Positions 7,001 to 7,382 of a DNA stretch of 7,382 nucleotides are shown one piece after another (within the stretch, counting starts at the first letter, position 1; the number at the start of each line of letters is the position of its first letter). The DNA is from Pseudomonadota bacterium (GTDB lineage: Bacteria; Pseudomonadota; Alphaproteobacteria; Rhodobacterales; Rhodobacteraceae): assembly GCA_021813645.1 (NCBI GenBank), contig JAKAJW010000148.1, positions 1-7,382 on the forward strand, written 5' to 3'. The translations under genes and the position numbers were made by a program. The notes under the pieces were generated by a model. The model was not told the DNA's origin and did no database searches. It saw nothing but the letters and a program-made list of their open reading frames with translations.

Positions 7001-7382
7001 AGGAGACGATCGCCAAGATCAAATCCGGCGAGATCGACGGGCTGACGCCGACCGACGACCAGTGGGCGCCGCAGATCAACCTCGGCGTGCCGGTGCTGAT
7101 CCCCGAGACCTACGTGCCGGATCTGGACATCCGGCTTGGCCTTTATCGCCGGCTCTCGGGGCTGTCGAGCAAGGTCGAGCTCGAAGGTTTCGCCGCGGAG
7201 TTGATCGATCGCTTCGGCCCACTGCCGCGCGAGGTGAACACGCTGATGCTGGTGGTGCGGATCAAGGCGATGTGCAAGCGCGCCGGGATCTCCCGGCTCG
7301 ACGCGGGGCCGCGCGGCGCCACCGTGCAATTCCACAACGACAAGTTCGCCAATCCGGCCGGTCTGGTCGAATATCTTCAGGC
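4069..7382 (+). CDS. mfd: Transcription-repair coupling factor Mfd (C-terminus cut by the right edge)
   Basis: Mfd is a cytosolic ATP-driven translocase that pushes or removes RNA polymerase stalled at lesions and recruits UvrA to start nucleotide excision repair. The window holds 1104 codons without a frameshift. Family members have about 1150-1180 residues, so only roughly the last 50-70 are missing. The N-terminal UvrB-like module includes GDYAIRGGIIDIYP (153-166). The RNA-polymerase-interacting domain begins near GDLVVHVEHGVGRY (481-494). The SF2 motor shows Walker A GDVGFGKTE (626-634), DEEQHFG (727-733), LTATPIPRTL (752-761) and QLYQIRGRVGRS (893-904). The TRG motif is at DLDLRGAGNILGEEQSGH (947-964), and the start of the autoinhibitory C-terminal domain follows. 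TGA at 4060-4062 in frame fixes the start at ATG 4069 or later. Its ribosome site is weak (GAG at 4061-4063), so translation may depend on the gene upstream. Confidence 0.97.
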   Translation, partial: MTELKRLTLGGAPEGYDAKLLAREMERTGRAVIHVARDDKRLEAMRLALRFFAPGAVVLSLPAWDCLPYDRVSPNPEVSAARMATLAALAHGVPGPFILLTTLNAASQRLPARAVLREASFSARVGGRVNEAALRDFLVRMGFSQSSTVSEPGDYAIRGGIIDIYPPGEGGPVRLDLFGDVLDGARRFDPVSQRTTEKLSVVELAPVSEVILDEAAITRFRQNYRIEFGAAGTDDPLYEAVSAGRKHQGMEHWLPFFHERLETLFDYLPEASVVLDDQVTAARLTRWDGIADQYDARREAMGAKGRLDTVYKPCPPGLLYLDDTAWEAAVAPCRVVQLNPLPQGTGPGVVDAGGRIGRNFSPERQVESVSLFGALADHLRVRREVGQVVVTSYSEGARERLKVLMEDQGVREAREIADAREIPEGRGGLFLAVWALEHGFEAPGLTVVSEQDVLGDRLVRSPKKRRKAENFLTEAQALSPGDLVVHVEHGVGRYTGLETITALGAPHECIALEYAEGARLYLPVENIELLSRYGHEEGLLDKLGGGAWQAKKARLKQRIREIADRLIRIAAERQLRHAPILEAPHQAWEAFAARFPYQETDDQLAAIEDVVADLDRGVPMDRLIVGDVGFGKTEVAMRAAFVAAMSGVQVAVIAPTTLLARQHYKSFAERFRGFPMQVRPLSRFVSARDAALTRDGLADGTVDIAVGTHALLAKGMKFKNLGLLVIDEEQHFGVSHKERLKELRSDVHVLTLTATPIPRTLQLSLTGVRDLSIIGTPPVDRLAIRTYVSEFDTVTIREALLREHYRGGQSFFVVPRIADLAEMEEFLRDHVPEVSVVTAHGQMAAGELDDRMNAFYDGKFDVLLATTIVESGLDIPTANTMIVHRADMFGLSQLYQIRGRVGRSKTRAYCYLTTKPRAPLTPQAVKRLRLLGSLDSLGAGFTLASQDLDLRGAGNILGEEQSGHITEVGYELYQHMLEETIAKIKSGEIDGLTPTDDQWAPQINLGVPVLIPETYVPDLDIRLGLYRRLSGLSSKVELEGFAAELIDRFGPLPREVNTLMLVVRIKAMCKRAGISRLDAGPRGATVQFHNDKFANPAGLVEYLQ

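Noticed and set aside
6547..7335. Minus-strand 262-codon open frame opposite the mfd C-terminal part
   Set aside because: It is antisense to the motif VI and TRG regions of mfd. Its composition reflects the reverse complement of GC-rich codons.

Overview
The window comes from a GC-rich alphaproteobacterial chromosome. Rhodobacterales or a close relative is my best guess. The basis is remembered resemblance: the Mfd sequence, the metal-site type of HemB, and a small four-helix membrane protein directly upstream of mfd that I recall from Rhodobacteraceae. I ran no database search. Everything identifiable is housekeeping or ordinary accessory metabolism. I see no mobile element, CRISPR array, RNA gene, phage gene or defence locus, and no previously undescribed system.

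Layout. Bases 1-645 (minus) hold the N-terminal quarter of a membrane-anchored penicillin-acylase-family amidohydrolase that starts at TTG and runs off the left edge. A 79-base gap separates it from a divergent, complete beta-hydroxyacid dehydrogenase gene (725-1597, plus). That gene converges on a Tat-exported SYLF-domain lipoprotein gene (1681-2250, minus), and the 83 bases between them carry two terminator-like hairpins. Upstream of the lipoprotein gene, in the 127-base gap, lie a good sigma70-type promoter and a hairpin that may end hemB. hemB (2378-3394, minus) encodes the porphobilinogen synthase of tetrapyrrole synthesis, of the form lacking the zinc cysteines. Divergent from it, a GTG-started membrane protein gene (3510-4037, plus) is followed after 31 bases by mfd (4069 to beyond 7382, plus), the transcription-repair coupling factor. 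mfd is open for 1104 codons and is cut by the right edge shortly before its expected end.

The genes do not form one pathway. The only likely co-transcribed pair is the membrane protein gene and mfd; hemB and the lipoprotein gene lie in tandem but appear to be separate units. The most unusual feature is at the left edge: the first 23 bases are an inverted copy (22 of 23 matching, 18 in an unbroken run) of bases 272-294 inside the same gene. This looks more like a fold-back assembly or library chimera at a contig end than biology. The last few residues of the truncated acylase should therefore be treated with caution. There is no gene-free stretch longer than 127 bases.
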